64,000 nt of DNA from Lichtheimia corymbifera B2541 (Eukaryota > Mucoromycota > Mucoromycetes > Mucorales > Lichtheimiaceae): contig JNEU01000598.1 in the NCBI GenBank assembly GCA_000697475.1, positions 39,843-103,842 of the forward strand, written 5' to 3'. The notes under the pieces were generated by a model. It worked only from the letters and a program-made list of their open reading frames with translations. It did no database searches and was not told the DNA's origin. Of this stretch, positions 1 to 11,277 are shown piece by piece. A program made the translations under genes and the position numbers. Positions within the stretch are counted from its first letter, which is position 1; each line of letters begins with the position of its first letter.

Positions 1-2024
1 GTGTACCATGCATATTGAGTGAGATATCAACCAGGTCTTGAGATACTTGTTCCACGATCCGAGTGCGTTGTTCATCCGTGCAACGTTCCATCAGCTTTTG
101 ACATAGATAATTGCCAAATGGATCTATAATACGACATAGATATATATGCACATGTGGTGATGAGCGGCATGCGTTAAGGGGTCAATTGCATTCAATACTT
201 ACCTGTCATGAGTTTTATGAAATGCGGAAACACCTGCTCAAAGATAATGTCGCGTTGATCATCATTTTGTTCCTCAAGCTTTCGTTGCAAATAGCGACAC
301 CCATATTGATCCTTGCACAATGAATAAATATCATCCACAACATCTTCAAACTTGATATGTGCAAATTTATCATGCTCATTGTGTCGTCGTTGTGTGGTGG
401 TTGAATTGCTATTACTCGATGTGGCTGGTTGTTGTTGTTGTTGTTGCTGTGTTTTCCTAAAGGAGGAGGAGGATGCACTGGTGGGCGATGAAGGTGAAGA
501 TGGTGGCATGTGACGGATAAGATGCGATAATAAAAGTGGATTCAAGGGGGCAGGCGATGGTCCAGCACCACCGTTATTGTTATGATTACAAATGGCTGCT
601 GCGTGAGCTGCTGCTGCTTGTGCTGCTTGTGCTGCTGCTGCTGGATTTGTTGATACATTTGTGGTAGTGGCAGAAGGACTGGCCATGGCTGCTGGATAAG
701 GGTATGGATACATTAAAGATGATGGAATATAAGGAGCAATACCAAGCAATTGTTGTTGTTGTTGTTGTTGTGATGATAATGCAATCAAACCAGCTGCAGC
801 TGCTGTGGTGGATGCGTACGATGACGGCGAAGATGGGGCGCCACTTTCAGGGATGTTATCAGAAACGCCACTCGCTGCTGCTGCTGCTGCTGCAACAACA
901 TCCAAACTGGATAAGCGTCGTGCCGTAGCAAGGTCAGGATTTGAATATGAAGGTGCAAGACGACTTGAACCCCCACGTGGATCTAGATCCAAGCGCTTGT
1001 TGACATAATCCATAGAATATTTCCTAAAAGGTGATGGCATCCAAGCCGGGTCACAATTCCATCCTTGACCACCACCATTTGCTGCTGATGTAGTCGTGGT
1101 TGAAGCACTCTGCTGCTTTGTTTGTTTGTAAATGCATACATCATTGAGTTATAACGTCACGCCCATAGAAAAATGCACATCCCCCCCTTTTCTTCATGCC
1201 GCGTGCATGTAGAGCTTACCAGACAAGGATAACTTTCTCTTCTATTGAGTGATGGAATACGATGACGATGTTGCTGGTGGTGATGATGTTGATGATGATA
1301 TCCACTAGTTGCATCAAATGAACGACGCATAAACGTCGGGTCGGGTGCATGACTGGATGTGGGCGTTACTATGCTGCCGTGTCGTACTACTTTACACAGC
1401 CCCCCCAAAAGGACAACTCTTTAGCATTCGATCATAGTACCACACTAATACAAAACTTACAAGGTGTAGATGTATTGGGATCAAGACCATGATGGTGGTG
1501 ATGGTCACCTTGGAATAGGAATTTGTCACCAGATTGAGGAGTAAAAGCAGTGCTGTCGGGAAAAATGCCACGCACCGATCTCGGGACATGTCTCCTAAAA
1601 GCGTTACACACGAAGCACGCATACGCAATATACAAAACGCAATGTGTCAGGATCAAAAGGTCAACCACATACTTGACAGGCATTACGTTACTTACGTTTC
1701 TCTTTTTTCAAGTGGGTGCTGATCCGATATAGAAAGTCGATGTGTGCTATCCTCAAGGCCAGTCATCAAGTCCTGCTCAATGATGTCTTGAAAACACGTT
1801 CCTTTGACACGTTGTTGTTGTTGTTGTTGTTGTTTGAGTGGCTGTTTTTCTGGGACACTTGAAGCATTTGATGTTGTCACACCATGACCAGTGTAATCCG
1901 ACATGGTTGATGCTCGTTCAACAATGGCGTTGTTGCTGCTGTGTGTGGTTGTGGTATTAGCAGTATTGTCATGTCCTGCCGTTGTAGTGGACAATGTTGG
2001 ATTGGAAATGCCAGAGGTGCTCAT
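1..2024 (-). CDS. PUF (Pumilio) RNA-binding protein, Mpt5/Puf4-like, 3' end cut by window
   Basis: Cytoplasmic repressor that binds sequence motifs in mRNA 3' UTRs. Five exons on the minus strand: 2024-1696, 1594-1461, 1389-1220 (acceptor at 1386 also in frame), 1115-203 and 123-1. All joins keep frame and use GTAAG or close donors. About 556 residues are visible. The first ~440 are low complexity (runs of Gln, Ala, Ser, His), as in fungal PUF N termini. PUF repeats begin near residue 470 with the typical SLCKDQYGCRYLQRKLEE helix. The next exon continues the repeat with DPFGNYLCQKLMERC. The other repeats lie beyond base 1. The start ATG is the first in frame after a CT-rich leader. The family call is firm; the Mpt5/Puf4 subgroup is inferred from the first repeat. 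Confidence 0.9.
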
Positions 2025-3215
2025 GTGTTTCCTTGTCCACGGTTGGTGAAGTACGTTTATGCCAGGACAATAAAAGAAGGAAAGAAAGGAGAAAAAAAAG
2101 TGGAAGAAAGCGAAAGAGAAAGAGAGAGAGGGAAAGAAAAGCAATTTGTATGGGACAGGTTTATTTATCAAATGGGCTAATGATGTTTTCCACGGGCAGC
2201 ATTTTGTTTGCCCATGGCACTCCACGGATACTTTGGGCATGTGTGAGCTTTGCATATTGACTTGCTTTGGCACATGTATCACTGGAAGAAGGAGGAGTAG
2301 CCACCGTGGGTCTTTCCTATTTGTTCAATCTACCATTCTCATCGCCGTTGAATACGCGCACATGATTTGCAGCATGATAGCCAGCGATAGCTCACGTAAC
2401 TCACATCCACACATGAGATCATACTTTACTTGTTCCTATTTTCCCATCAGCATCATTTTCCCCTCCGCAGCATATATGCCGTCGTACTGCCGATCGTCCT
2501 ACAATTCTAAACGACGATCCATGTGTACGAGCAATCGGTATGTAACAGCTTGTCAAAAATGCCAGCCTCTCTCTCTCCTTAACAATGGCACTATTCATTT
2601 GCCATTGTTTTCAATCGTAAATTCCAATCCGTGTTGCATATAGCATCTTCCATCATAATGCACAATGGAACCAGAAGCTTCACCATTGTCATCAGACGTT
2701 GTATATAACGCATCCACATTTTATAAATGGGGAGAATTGCATGTATACCTTGGTCAGCAGGTAACTGATGACAAACCAACATATGCCAATCGGGATGCAT
2801 CATAGGAAATGACCATGGGAATGGATTAGCATGCATTGCATGTGCTCTACTAATGTTCATATATTCTTCCACCCCACAAAATGATGCATCACAAAGGATG
2901 TATCACCGAACGCGGCACCAATTCCGAAATAGAGAGGTGCTTCTTATAGAGGCCATAGCCACCCCATGTGCTACAATTGGCTTAGTATGGCAACACTAGC
3001 CGCTTATGAAAGATTTGACGTATTGGAAAAAGCCATTGTAGCTATCAACTTTATAATAATGAGTGTCGTAAATTACATGTCATTAGACGACTAATACAGA
3101 ATGGGGTGTGGATGGTAAAAAGAAAAAAAAAAGCAAGATAACAACGGGTGATTAATGCAAATAGTAAACGCGTATGGGGGCAATGCAGTAAAAGGAGATT
3201 GTGCTATGTCGTATT
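2025..3215. other. Intergenic stretch, PUF leader and weak ORF debris
   Basis: Next to the PUF start is a purine-rich tract on the plus strand (about 2070-2150), which is the CT-rich 5' leader of the PUF gene. A minus ORF at 2591-2872 (94 codons) and upstream in-frame sequence near 2900-2960 look mildly protein-like, but I could not splice them into a credible gene. No known domain is visible. Confidence 0.5.
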
Positions 3216-4335
3216 TTAGTTCTTCTTGGCCTCCTTGTTGTCCTCGACTTTTTTGGCATCTCTCTTCTTGGTAAATCGAGTACCGAGGATAGTGTCCCAG
3301 AATGTAAAATAGGGTTGAGAAAAGTTGGTCTTGATGCCATAGGGTTGATGATGAATGTCATGACTATATATTGGGGTTAGCATGGTTCATTCTCTCTCTT
3401 TTCCGATATACCCATCCATATACTTACTAGACCACATTATTACCAAACAGCACTTGAAGAGGATCCCAAGGGAAACTGTAACCACAATGGTCGTCCACTA
3501 TGAATGATACCCAAGCGTTAATCTACCGCCATTATGACCCTCCTTGAATCCTTTTTGTTACCTGTCTTCATGTTTGAAAAGGTGAAAAAGAGCATGCCGA
3601 GTCGGGGAGACATTCCTGTAAGCTCGTAGGAGAGGGTAGCACCAACCGTATCAAGCAAGAAACCTTCGATTGGATGATTGTAGAGAGCACCGAATGCATA
3701 AGGGACGTAAAGACGATGATGATGAGAGTGGATGTGCTTGTAGAGCGTCTTGTTAAGATGGAACAAGCGATGCAAAAAGTATTGGTGCGTATCCATGATC
3801 ACCCTATAATTTTTTGTGTTAGGACACAAACGGAAGAGTTCTGCCATCATCTCCGATATAGCCTGATAACTTACATGCCGAGGAAAAACTGGACGCAAGG
3901 CCAAGCGACATTATAGAGAGCCCAAGCAATTTGATCTGATACTGCAGCGATGGATGGTGTATAAGGAGCAAGAACATTGTAAATATGAGCAGCCAAGCTA
4001 GCAGTAAAAGCTTCTTGTTCGAGTTTTTGTTTGACAGGATCGTCGGATGGTTGAATTAACATGACTCCAATAATGAACTGGACGGCTTGTTGAGCAGCAA
4101 CCATCAATAGCACCTTGGACATTGTCACTCGGTTTCTCTTTTTCATGTCTTCGGATGTGTGGATACGATACTGTTCAAAGAAAGGAATCTCGGCGTGCAT
4201 GATAAACTCGAATATGATGCTGTATGCCCAGTAGGCTACGATGGGGACCCACATGGACTTGGCTTCATCTGACCAAGGATCATTGAAGAAAGAAGTGGGA
4301 ACCAATGCTGACAAGAGGTCGGTAGTCGAGTTCAT
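3216..4335 (-). CDS. SUR2: Sphinganine C4-hydroxylase (Sur2 family)
   Basis: Di-iron membrane hydroxylase of the ER that turns dihydrosphingosine into phytosphingosine. Four exons: 4335-3875, 3803-3562, 3497-3428 and 3363-3216, giving 306 residues, close to the family length. The His boxes are intact: HQYFLH (H160/H165), HSHHH (about 179-183) and HDIHH (about 259-263). Between them is the family block LYVPYAFGALYNHPIEG. Exon 1 carries several hydrophobic segments and a HAEIPFFEQYRIHT-type region, and the C terminus is Lys-rich (KEAKKN). The start is the first ATG of the open frame. All three joins keep phase and use GTAAGT/GTAACA donors with TAG acceptors. The next gene, on the opposite strand, starts 192 bp away, so the two share a divergent promoter. 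Confidence 0.93.
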
Positions 4336-4527
4336 GGAAACGGGATATCCGTGGTTCTCCGGGGGGTGGTTGAAGGGTTGTGTGTGTGTTGGGGTAATAA
4401 GAAAAGAAGGAGAGAAGAAAGAGTGAATAGAAAGGGAAAGCCGACAGCAGGTTGGATTTCATTGCTTGTTCCACCGACCAAATCCAGCAACGTCGCTTGT
4501 CTTTCACTTTTCCAGTCGTTCGTTCTC

Positions 4528-6146
4528 ATGGACTACGATTCTATCGATTACTTTTTCGATGACGCTTCGAGTTTCCATGCTGGTAAGCCTCCGATCCATA
4601 GCTCCCTCATCTCTGATGGCAACTTTTATGCTGTACTCCCTTCCAGGCTAACCACCACCCCTTGTCGCTCTTTTTTTCCACGTAGAACTCGACGATATAT
4701 TACGATTGCCATGCGTTAACAAGCAAGATGCAGAACGGATAACAACACAATATCTTAGATTATGGTCTCGTTTCCAAGGTAATCATCCATTCTCTTTGTA
4801 TGCGACATGGTGATGATGATGTTGACGGCGATCTTTGTTATTGTTAGACGAGTTTTGTCAATCACAAACCGAACTCGCTCATTGTGCATACCAGATGATC
4901 GATTCGCATTTATTCTTGGAGCATAGCACCACCATCTTGAGCCACATCACTCAAGCACATGCACTCTCATCATCCGATCCACATGATCTACGTATCGCCT
5001 ATTCCTTGTTGATCTACGCTGGCAAAGAAGATCCCCGATGGATGAAATTCGTCGTATCAGATGCAAGGCGCAACAAGCAAAATCGTCTATTTAGAAAAAT
5101 CATCAACGAACCCATCATTGCTTCATCAGTGGGTCTTGCCTTTGAAATGTGCAAAGTATCAAAGTTACGGCAATCTGATCTAGGTAGGTTTCATTTGGAA
5201 GAAAATAACCGAGGAAATTCTCTCACACACACTCACACACATTCGATAGGCGTGGTATCCTGTTCCTTTCTCAATTCTCTGCTGGACATGGTTGAATCGA
5301 TGCTTCAGGATGCCGATGAATCCTTCAATTACGACATTATTCAGTTTATTCTGGTGTTGAATGAGCAATATATGATGGCGGGTACACAAACGAATCGTGT
5401 CCTGGATATGCTGGAAGAACGGATGGGTACCGCTACTACTTTCAGTGCCAACTTAATTTTCATGCTTAATCGGTCAGGTAAACATGCACACACGGTATAT
5501 TTTTAGCATACCTCTTCCCATTTTGGTGTCGCTTGCCATTTACATTCATGTTCTCTCTCTCTCTCTCATAGATGATGCCTGCGTCAAGCTGTTGATACTC
5601 AAATTGCTCTATGGGATCTTTACACGTCCATCTCTATACGAGTTTTTTTATACCAATGATCTTTATGTCCTTGTGGATATCATGCTACGTGAAGTGTGTG
5701 ACCTTGGTGAGGAGCGGGAAGCTGAAGCTGTAAGTGTGTGTGTGTGTGCATGTGTGTTTTGCATATTGGGTTACTGATATATATCTCCCATGTAGCTCCG
5801 CGACGCTTACTTGCGAGTGCTCCGCCCATTGCTCATCAATACACAACTAAGACGTACACCATACAAGGAAACTGAAATCCGTAGCACATTATGTGCCATG
5901 ATTGCACCATGCAACTACAGGATCGTCAACCCATCCACCAATCGTCTTGTGGAGCGGATTCTTGAAGAATGGACACCATCATCCACATTATTAGATGTCA
6001 ATCCTGCTCTCATCAATCGCACTCCAAGCCCATACCCCATGTTGCGTTCACCAGCGTCTTTTTCTTCTTCTTCATCATCTATCCAAACACCAGACGACGA
6101 AAGGGACCAACAAGTCGATACCACCGTACTTTGTGCAGAAGCATAA
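4528..6146 (+). CDS. LDB17: Ldb17/SPIN90 (Dip1-like) actin and endocytosis factor
   Basis: Family members act at cortical actin patches. SPIN90/Dip1 activates Arp2/3 to make the first, linear actin filament, and Ldb17 works in endocytosis. Six exons: 4528-4582, 4686-4778, 4848-5183, 5250-5477, 5572-5729 and 5796-6146, giving 406 residues. The diagnostic leucine-rich armadillo-like core runs through exons 3-6: a helix with FILVLNEQYM, then NRSDDACVKLLILKLLYGIF, a segment with FFYTNDLYVLVDIMLRE, and LRDAYLRVLRPLLINTQL. The C-terminal ~70 residues are Ser/Pro-rich and probably disordered. Intron 3 (5184-5249) is 66 nt with no stop, so retention would add 22 residues in frame. An unspliced reading therefore hides this intron. 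Confidence 0.9.
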
Positions 6147-7272
6147 TCAACAAACTAGACATTCCATTACCAGCACTTGAGTCCTCCCCTTCTTATCCAC
6201 TATACACACGCCACACACACAACATTTGTTACACACATTTCATGCCGCATTCTTTTACACACGCACATTTAATCTGATGCTTCATATAATCCATCCAATC
6301 AAACAATGATGCTTTTTTCTTTGAAAACAATGAATCACGATGCCGTCTCCTTTGCTGAGGATGGCAAATAGAAAACAATGACCAAGTTATGAGTGGGATG
6401 TTATTGGTTTGAATGCTTCATTGTAGGATTATCGTCGTTATCGTATGGCGAAAGATGTGGTCTTGTTTTTCTCTCATTGCTCTGCTTTGAATCCCTCATT
6501 TTCTTTTCTTTTGTTGATAAAAAGCTCCGTAAAGAGATGATAAAATGACTCCCCACGAAGAAAGAGGCTAACGCGTCAAACCCAATGGACCATTTAAGCG
6601 TGTGGATAATACGTTCATCGATGAAGGTGCCAACATCTCCCAACTTTTTCTGAATCGACCACCCACTCAAAACATCCTTGAGAGCCTCTTATTGTCCTCA
6701 ACTGGAGTACAGCAAGGAGTGATCCATGATAGCTTATTAGTGTCATTGTGTGATTAAGATGGACCTTTGATACTGCTTTATGCATGATGGACGCCCGACT
6801 CTATCTTGACCTTGACACTCTCAGGTGCCTCGTTGCCAGTTGTTCACATAGACATTGGGGATCACTAGCATCATAAGGACTTGCTAAGGCGAGAATTAAT
6901 GCGAACAGTATGTATATGTTTAATGGATGAAAATCGATACATTGACTAACAAATACTAGCTCTATATGGTCGACCACATTGTTATCCTTTATGTAAAGGT
7001 GCATTGTATTAGTATATCCATGCTGGAAACAGCCCGGGCAAATGAAGAATTGATATACATTTAGATACATACACTTGATAAAGCTATTATCCCATATACT
7101 TTGCTGATTGTTTCTGCATTGAGGGGCACACGTGGAGATCTTATTTAGCGCGTACAAGGTGATCACATCAACCTACGCAAGCTTGTATCTTCATAGTTAC
7201 ACAAGGCTGACAAAGCAACTTCCGCATGAGAATCCCCAATTTGTCATTTCTTGTTCCTTTCTCACAACCACC
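6147..7272. other. Intergenic, no supported gene
   Basis: Contains the Ldb17 3' UTR and two minus-strand open frames (6401-6670 and 6801-7166) without recognisable domains, good start context or splice partners. I see no repeat or RNA gene. Confidence 0.5.
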
Positions 7273-8201
7273 ATGGCCAAGGTCAGATTCTACGACTTGG
7301 AACTTGAAGTCCCTGGACTCATTTGGTCTCCCAACACTTGCAAGACCCGCTACGCACTCAATGTGAAGGCATGTCAAGACCTGTTGTCGCCGCTTACAAA
7401 TCGGCTTGTTACTGACATTGGCATGCAATGTAGGGCATTCCCTATGAAACTGAGTGGTTGACGTTTGCTGGAATACACGAAGTTATCCCTGGCTTGACGT
7501 GAGTATCCTTCCTTTGCTATGCTTGCAAGACTATCTATGTATGCTTATGCTCATTGATAGTAAAAATGGCAAGGCCCCCACTGTGCCTGTGATCGTGGAC
7601 TTGGCGCATGGCGACAAAGTAGTACAGGAGTCGTGGGAGATTGCAAAGTACCTCGAGGAAGCATATCCTGATTATGCAAGTTTGTTCAATGGCAACGAAG
7701 GTGCTCATTTCTTTTTCCATGAATACTGCACACGCAAGCTTTTGCCCAAGATCTTCAAGTTGTGCGTATTGACGATTCACAGCAAGGTGACCCCTCCCTC
7801 CTTGAAGCAATGGTTCCGCGATACACGTGAAAAGGCCTTCAAGATGCCACTTGAAAAGTTCGCTGGTGATCCCCAAAAGCATATTAGTGCTATCAAAGAA
7901 CTCCTGGAGCCTATTGGTCGTGTCCTCAAACAGTATCCTTTCATGACAGGTGCACAAGGTAATATACACGCTCACCAAAGTTATCTCGTTGCTGGCAATA
8001 ATAATAATGGATTACATAATAGCTGGCTGGGCTGATGTTGTCCTTGCATCCTACTTTCGTTTGTTGGTGGTACACCGTCCTGAACTTTTCGATTCGATTG
8101 TCCTCAATGATCCCAAGGCAGGTACTGAGTTTGCTGCATGGTGGAAACGTATGGACAAATATATGCAATCACAACCCCCCGCTCCTGAGGCACGAATGTA
8201 G
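7273..8201 (+). CDS. Glutathione S-transferase, etherase/FuA-like
   Basis: Cytosolic enzyme that conjugates or reduces substrates with glutathione. Four exons: 7273-7368, 7434-7498, 7561-7958 and 8023-8201, giving 245 residues. The thioredoxin-fold N domain opens with MAKVRFYDLE and has SPNTCKTRYALNVK-GIPYETEWLTF, the GKAPTVPVI cis-proline segment, and ESWEIAKYLEE, which normally contacts the glutathione gamma-Glu. The helical C domain ends AAWWKRMDKYMQ. The first intron appears to start with GC (AAG|GCATGT) rather than GT. The alternative GT donor 6 nt upstream (AAT|GTGAAG) also keeps frame but removes the conserved Val-Lys before GIPYET. A Kozak-like ACCATGG marks the start. The GST call is firm; the subclass is inferred from the N-terminal pattern. 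Confidence 0.9.
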
Positions 8202-9149
8202 CTAGTAGTGTATATATTATATAAAGAGGTCCCTTTGATGATGGTATTTGGATTATCGTTCTGTTGGGTACATACATATGCGAGTGGTTTAAAGTGTGGT
8301 GAATCATCATTGAACGAGGTGCTTTTATACATTGGTGCTTTGGCAAGTTGATCGAGATTGATAATAATATGACATGCTGACAATCCACTATTGCTTGGCA
8401 GTAAATGTTTGCTCAACTGCGCAGCATCCACGTCATGTATCCTTTTGTTGGTTACACAAAGCCTGTCGTTGCATAAAAATTGGGTCTGATCAACTGCAAG
8501 TTGATATGCGAATGGCGTCGGGTATTGGTGATGCCTGTAACTTGGAAACTTTTGGCCAACCATATATTGTGTGTATTATAATTCTAAGATCATTACAAGG
8601 AGAGGGAGCGGATGATCACCACCGGTCTCAAGCATGAATATAAACTAACGCATGCAACATAGCTTGCATAGATAGCCTGCAAGTTCAACCAATTGAAGGG
8701 GTATTTATGCATCAAGCTGCAGTTATAATACTCGTGCGCTGTCGCTCTGCAAATGATCAATCATATCCATTCATGTTCCATGTCTTGTTTGTGGCGTACG
8801 GTATGGTTGTGTTCCCACAACCATTGTTTATGTATTCAACGATGGCGCGAAAGAAAAACGATCAAAAACCAATCTCACGCTGCCATACGGTATCCTTTGA
8901 TCGGATTCGCATGAACGTCACTTTTCTTATAACGGGGTCGCCTAGCAGCAATGGTATATGCCAATTTGTGCATAGCTTGATGCAGGGAGAAGGTGCATGA
9001 TGGATCAGCGTTCATAAACAAGCGAAACGGTTTGTCGTATTAGCCACCTTTTGGGTGGGTATAACCTTATTCACTGTATATGTTTATGCAAAAAGTTTCA
9101 TGATTCAAACCTCTTTTCCTTTCTCTTTCCATTATACGTACCTGTTTTC
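8202..9149. other. Intergenic, no supported gene
   Basis: Open frames on both strands (for example minus 8051-8563) overlap the GST last exon or lack domains and splice logic. The last ~100 bases before 9150 are pyrimidine-rich and look like the leader of the following transporter gene. Confidence 0.5.
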
Positions 9150-10816
9150 ATGACGTCTGATCATCAAGAATTTGAGCAAGATCGCCCTGGTTTGATATCA
9201 AGGTTATGCTGCATGCAGTCCTCACCAGAGACTGATCCACGCCTTTTCAGCACTGGTAAAAAGACCGTGATCATGTCGCTCGTTATAATGTGTGCGAGCA
9301 CAGGTGGTCTCTATGCCACGGTTTGTTTCCCAGGTAATGTAATCGTCGTCGTTGTATGTGTGTGGTCACATTGATCACTAATAATGCCTATATCCTTATG
9401 TATTATGGCAGGCTACCCTGCGATGACGGATGAGTTCAATGTGCCTAGCGTGGTGACCACCATGGTGGGTGCATTGTATATCTTGTTTGGTGGTCTCGCA
9501 CTTGTTGTATGGGCTGCTATCTCTGAACGCTTTTGCGTGCGACGACCCTTACTCTTATGTGGTGCTCTGATAGTGACCGGCTCATCCGTTGGTCTTGCTT
9601 TAATGACGAATATGGCAGGCATAGTGACACTTCGATGCATACAAGCTACAGGAACATCAGCCTATCTCGTCCTGTGCTCTGGGATTGTGGCAGATTGTTA
9701 TCCTGTTGAAAAGCGCGGTACTGCCATGAGCCTACTGTTCTTTGGATTTTTCTTTGGACCCCTTTTTGGCCCCATTATTGGTGGTGCTCTTGTTGCAACA
9801 CCACTTTCATGGCGTGCAACCTTTTGGTTTTGTTCTGCATATGGCCTTGCAACATTTATACTTTTGCTCTTCCTCTTTCCAGAAACCTTTCGCAATGATA
9901 TCGTGCTTGATGGGCCCCCGAGAGTAGACAGTGGCATCGATCGCTTGATCAACAACAACGCTGAAGAACAACACATTGATCCTCCAAAAAAGTCAAGCAG
10001 CTCAATGTTAGCACCGTTGTTGCTTTTGCAATATCCACACGTTTTGCTTGCAAGTCTCGTTGGATGTATCGCATTTTCGTGTTTGTTTGTGGTTGAAACG
10101 ATTCTTCCCGAGTTGTTGGCGTCACGATACGGCTTTTCGTCCTGGCAAATAGGCGAGTGTGTGATACAAGAGGATGACATGAAACAAGGTATTGACTCTC
10201 GCTTAATTTAGGTCTCTCATATATCGGCAGGTAATCAATGATACCAATATCATTCATTTCACCTTTTTATTTTAACATCCTGTTCAACTACAGCGGTTGC
10301 GGAAATATGCTGGGAACTCTTGTGAATGGTATACTCTCAGATCGATTGTTGCTGCGTGCAAGACGTCAGCGTGAAGGACAACTACCAAAGGTGGAAGATC
10401 GCTTAGCCATGCACATTTGGCCTGCCGGATTTATCATAATGCCCGTGGGCTTGCTAATGATCGGATGGAGTCTTCAGCTGCATAAATCTTTTTGGATAGC
10501 CATTGTTGGCTTTGGTGTACAAACTTTTGGCTCACAGCAAGTCAGCTCATCAATCAGCGCCTATTTATTGGACTCGGTTCCTGGCCAAGGTGCATCTGTC
10601 ACTGCAGCATCCAGTCTAATCACCATGACCATGGCGTGTATTCTCTCAATCGCTGCCAATCCACTAGTCCATATCATTGATTCAGGTTTCACCCTGTTGA
10701 TATTTGCTGGTTTGGTACAGGTAGCCATGTCGATAACATTATGCCTCAAACTATTTGGTCAACGAATGAGACGAAAATCCGGCTTTGAGCAACCTGATGA
10801 AGTACAAAGTCGCTAA
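9150..10816 (+). CDS. MFS transporter, DHA1 drug:H+ antiporter type (copy A)
   Basis: Plasma-membrane proton antiporter for small organic compounds; the substrate cannot be read from sequence. Four exons: 9150-9333, 9412-10152, 10212-10230 and 10294-10816, giving 488 residues with about 12 hydrophobic helices and a polar central loop (residues ~245-285). Features typical of DHA1: SERFCVRRPLLLCG after helix 2 (motif A region) and FFGPLFGPIIGGAL in helix 5 (motif C region). Exon 3 is only 19 nt. The intron before it appears to start with GC (ATAG|GCGAGT). Comparison with copy B downstream supports both: B reads SSWAIG-LTYIASGAGN and A reads SSWQIG-LSYIGSGCGN only with this splicing. Copy B lacks the intron after the micro-exon. 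Confidence 0.9.
10153..10211 (+). other. Probable GC-AG intron in MFS copy A
   Basis: The donor is GCGAGT and the acceptor TTTAG. It lies exactly where copy B has a GTAAGT donor, at the same phase, so a T-to-C change in the donor is the simplest reading. Confidence 0.7.
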
Positions 10817-11277
10817 ACAGTTTATTGATGTATTCGTATATCTATCTCATAAAGCATCGACATTGGACATGTGAGATCATCAATGAATCTAAAAAGTTTT
10901 GAAAGTGAGCCATAACCTGGGTAGCGGATCAGATTTTGAAGCTTTTTTATTGTGGTTTCTTTGAAGCCATTTTCTAAGTTGACGAGAAATAGCTGACGTG
11001 TATCACCGTGGTGGCAAACAGTGCTGATACGACTGCTTTGTTTGCAGGGATGGAAACTATATTACTAGCAGCCTCTGATAGCATATATGCAAGGCGTGCA
11101 GAAATTAGGAGAGCAATGCATTAGTCCATCACATGCAGCAGCTAGGCAGCTAGCGATGCATACCTCTGTTGCCATGTCACGGAGGAAGTTACCTTCGACG
11201 TTGAGAAGGCTATAAAATACAAAGATAATATAGTTGCATGGCTAACTTTTCCTTCCCTTTTCCTTGATACCTTCATC
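10817..11277. promoter_or_regulatory. Region between tandem MFS genes with TATA-like box
   Basis: No gene. A TATAAAATA motif at about 11211-11219 lies ~60 bases before the start codon of MFS copy B and is a likely core promoter element. The first ~100 bases hold the 3' UTR of copy A. Confidence 0.5.

Noticed and set aside
704..1008. Plus-strand frames with poly-Ala/Val runs
   Set aside because: They mirror the CAG/GCA repeats of the PUF N-terminal coding region on the other strand.
2146..2643. 165-codon plus-strand open frame
   Set aside because: No domain, poor composition for a folded protein, overlaps the PUF leader, no splice support.
8051..8563. 170-codon minus-strand frame
   Set aside because: It is antisense to the GST last exon and has no family features.
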